Both the position numbers and the translations under genes were made by a program. From Cycas panzhihuaensis (lineage: Eukaryota; Cycadophyta), in assembly GCA_023213395.1 (NCBI GenBank), contig CM041465.1:157921741-157985740 (forward strand): DNA of 64,000 nt, read 5' to 3'. A model generated the notes under the pieces. The model did no database searches, was not told where the DNA came from, and saw only the letters and a program-made list of their open reading frames with translations. Below, in pieces: positions 63,860-64,000 of this stretch; position 1 is the stretch's first letter; each line of letters begins with the position of its first letter.

Positions 63860-64000
63860 TTCACTTGGATCATATTGAGCTGTGTTGCCTTCAAAACCGC
63901 CATGATTTGTCCTTCGTTGTCGACCACCTTGGAATGCACCTCGAGTTGGTCTTTGTTGCTGCTGACGTTGCTGATGTTGCTGCGGTTGCTGCTGTTGCTG
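63860..64000 (-). CDS. CoF gag C-terminal Gln-rich region (partial)
   Basis: Minus strand encodes a Gln run (CAG/CAA repeats at about 63940-64000), then RPTRGAFQGGRQRRTNHGGFEGN leading into the protease. This is the Arg/Gly-rich part that normally follows the zinc knuckle. It is truncated by the window edge. Confidence 0.6.

Larger units (their letters stand above)
60148..64000 (-). mobile_element. CoF: Ty1/copia retrotransposon, 3' part
   Basis: Minus-strand copia running off the right edge. 3' LTR, purine tract, RNase H, RT, integrase and protease are visible; gag and the 5' LTR are outside. It is the same lineage as CoD by protein sequence. GAAAT at 60143-60147 is the presumed target duplication. 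Confidence 0.9.

Noticed and set aside
591-64000. Endogenous pararetrovirus or other integrated virus
   Set aside because: All pol genes are flanked by LTRs and carry copia or gypsy order with integrase. No movement or coat protein motifs were seen.

Overview
This window is plant nuclear DNA made almost entirely of transposable elements. Only the leftmost 590 bases fall outside an element I could delimit. I see no host gene, rRNA, tRNA, CRISPR or prokaryotic operon. The elements are plant Ty1/copia and Ty3/gypsy LTR retrotransposons plus one 5'-truncated L1-type LINE. Copia primer binding sites match the 3' end of initiator tRNA-Met (TGGTATCAGAG), and pol genes are broken by stops and frameshifts. 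AT-rich, decayed and deeply nested insertions suggest a large-genome seed plant (a gymnosperm would fit), but the species cannot be fixed from the sequence.

Layout, with working labels. The base layer is Gy1, an old minus-strand gypsy element: 3' LTR 591-1469, body to 20168, 5' LTR from 20169. Inserted into Gy1 are CoH (minus copia, 7123-14048, carrying a LINE fragment at 7170-8131), CoG (plus copia, 14232-19500) and CoI (minus copia, from 20463 in the Gy1 5' LTR). CoI is split at 25202 by CoA (plus copia, 25203-27705). CoA is split by CoB (plus copia, from 27706). CoB is split three times: by Gy2 (plus gypsy, 28883-44427) in its leader, by CoD (minus copia, 46012-56470) in gag, and by CoF (minus copia, 60148 to past the window end) ten bases inside its 3' LTR. 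Gy2 carries CoC (34707-39629) in its reverse transcriptase gene. CoD carries CoE (53148-56088) in its 5' LTR. The deepest paths are Gy1>CoI>CoA>CoB>Gy2>CoC and Gy1>CoI>CoA>CoB>CoD>CoE, six layers. Exact target duplications support CoG (TTGTC), CoH (TCTTT), CoD (TGTGG), CoE (GGAAT) and the LINE (17 bases); CoC has 4 of 5 bases and Gy2 only 3 of 5. The outer halves of Gy1, CoI, CoA and CoB must lie beyond base 64000.

Three things stand out. (1) The Gy1/Gy2 family has an unusual gene order: gag, zinc knuckles, protease, a second gag-like domain, RT, RNase H, integrase, then a conserved extra ORF before the 3' LTR. Gy1 is a deletion derivative lacking RT, RNase H and most of integrase, with the junction in frame. 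(2) CoC and CoE are short elements with no detectable pol. Each encodes a gag-like protein with a shared C-terminal signature, and in CoE this region is a short tandem peptide repeat. (3) Gy2's 5' LTR has a 111-base tandem duplication that doubles a conserved hairpin and a polyadenylation signal.
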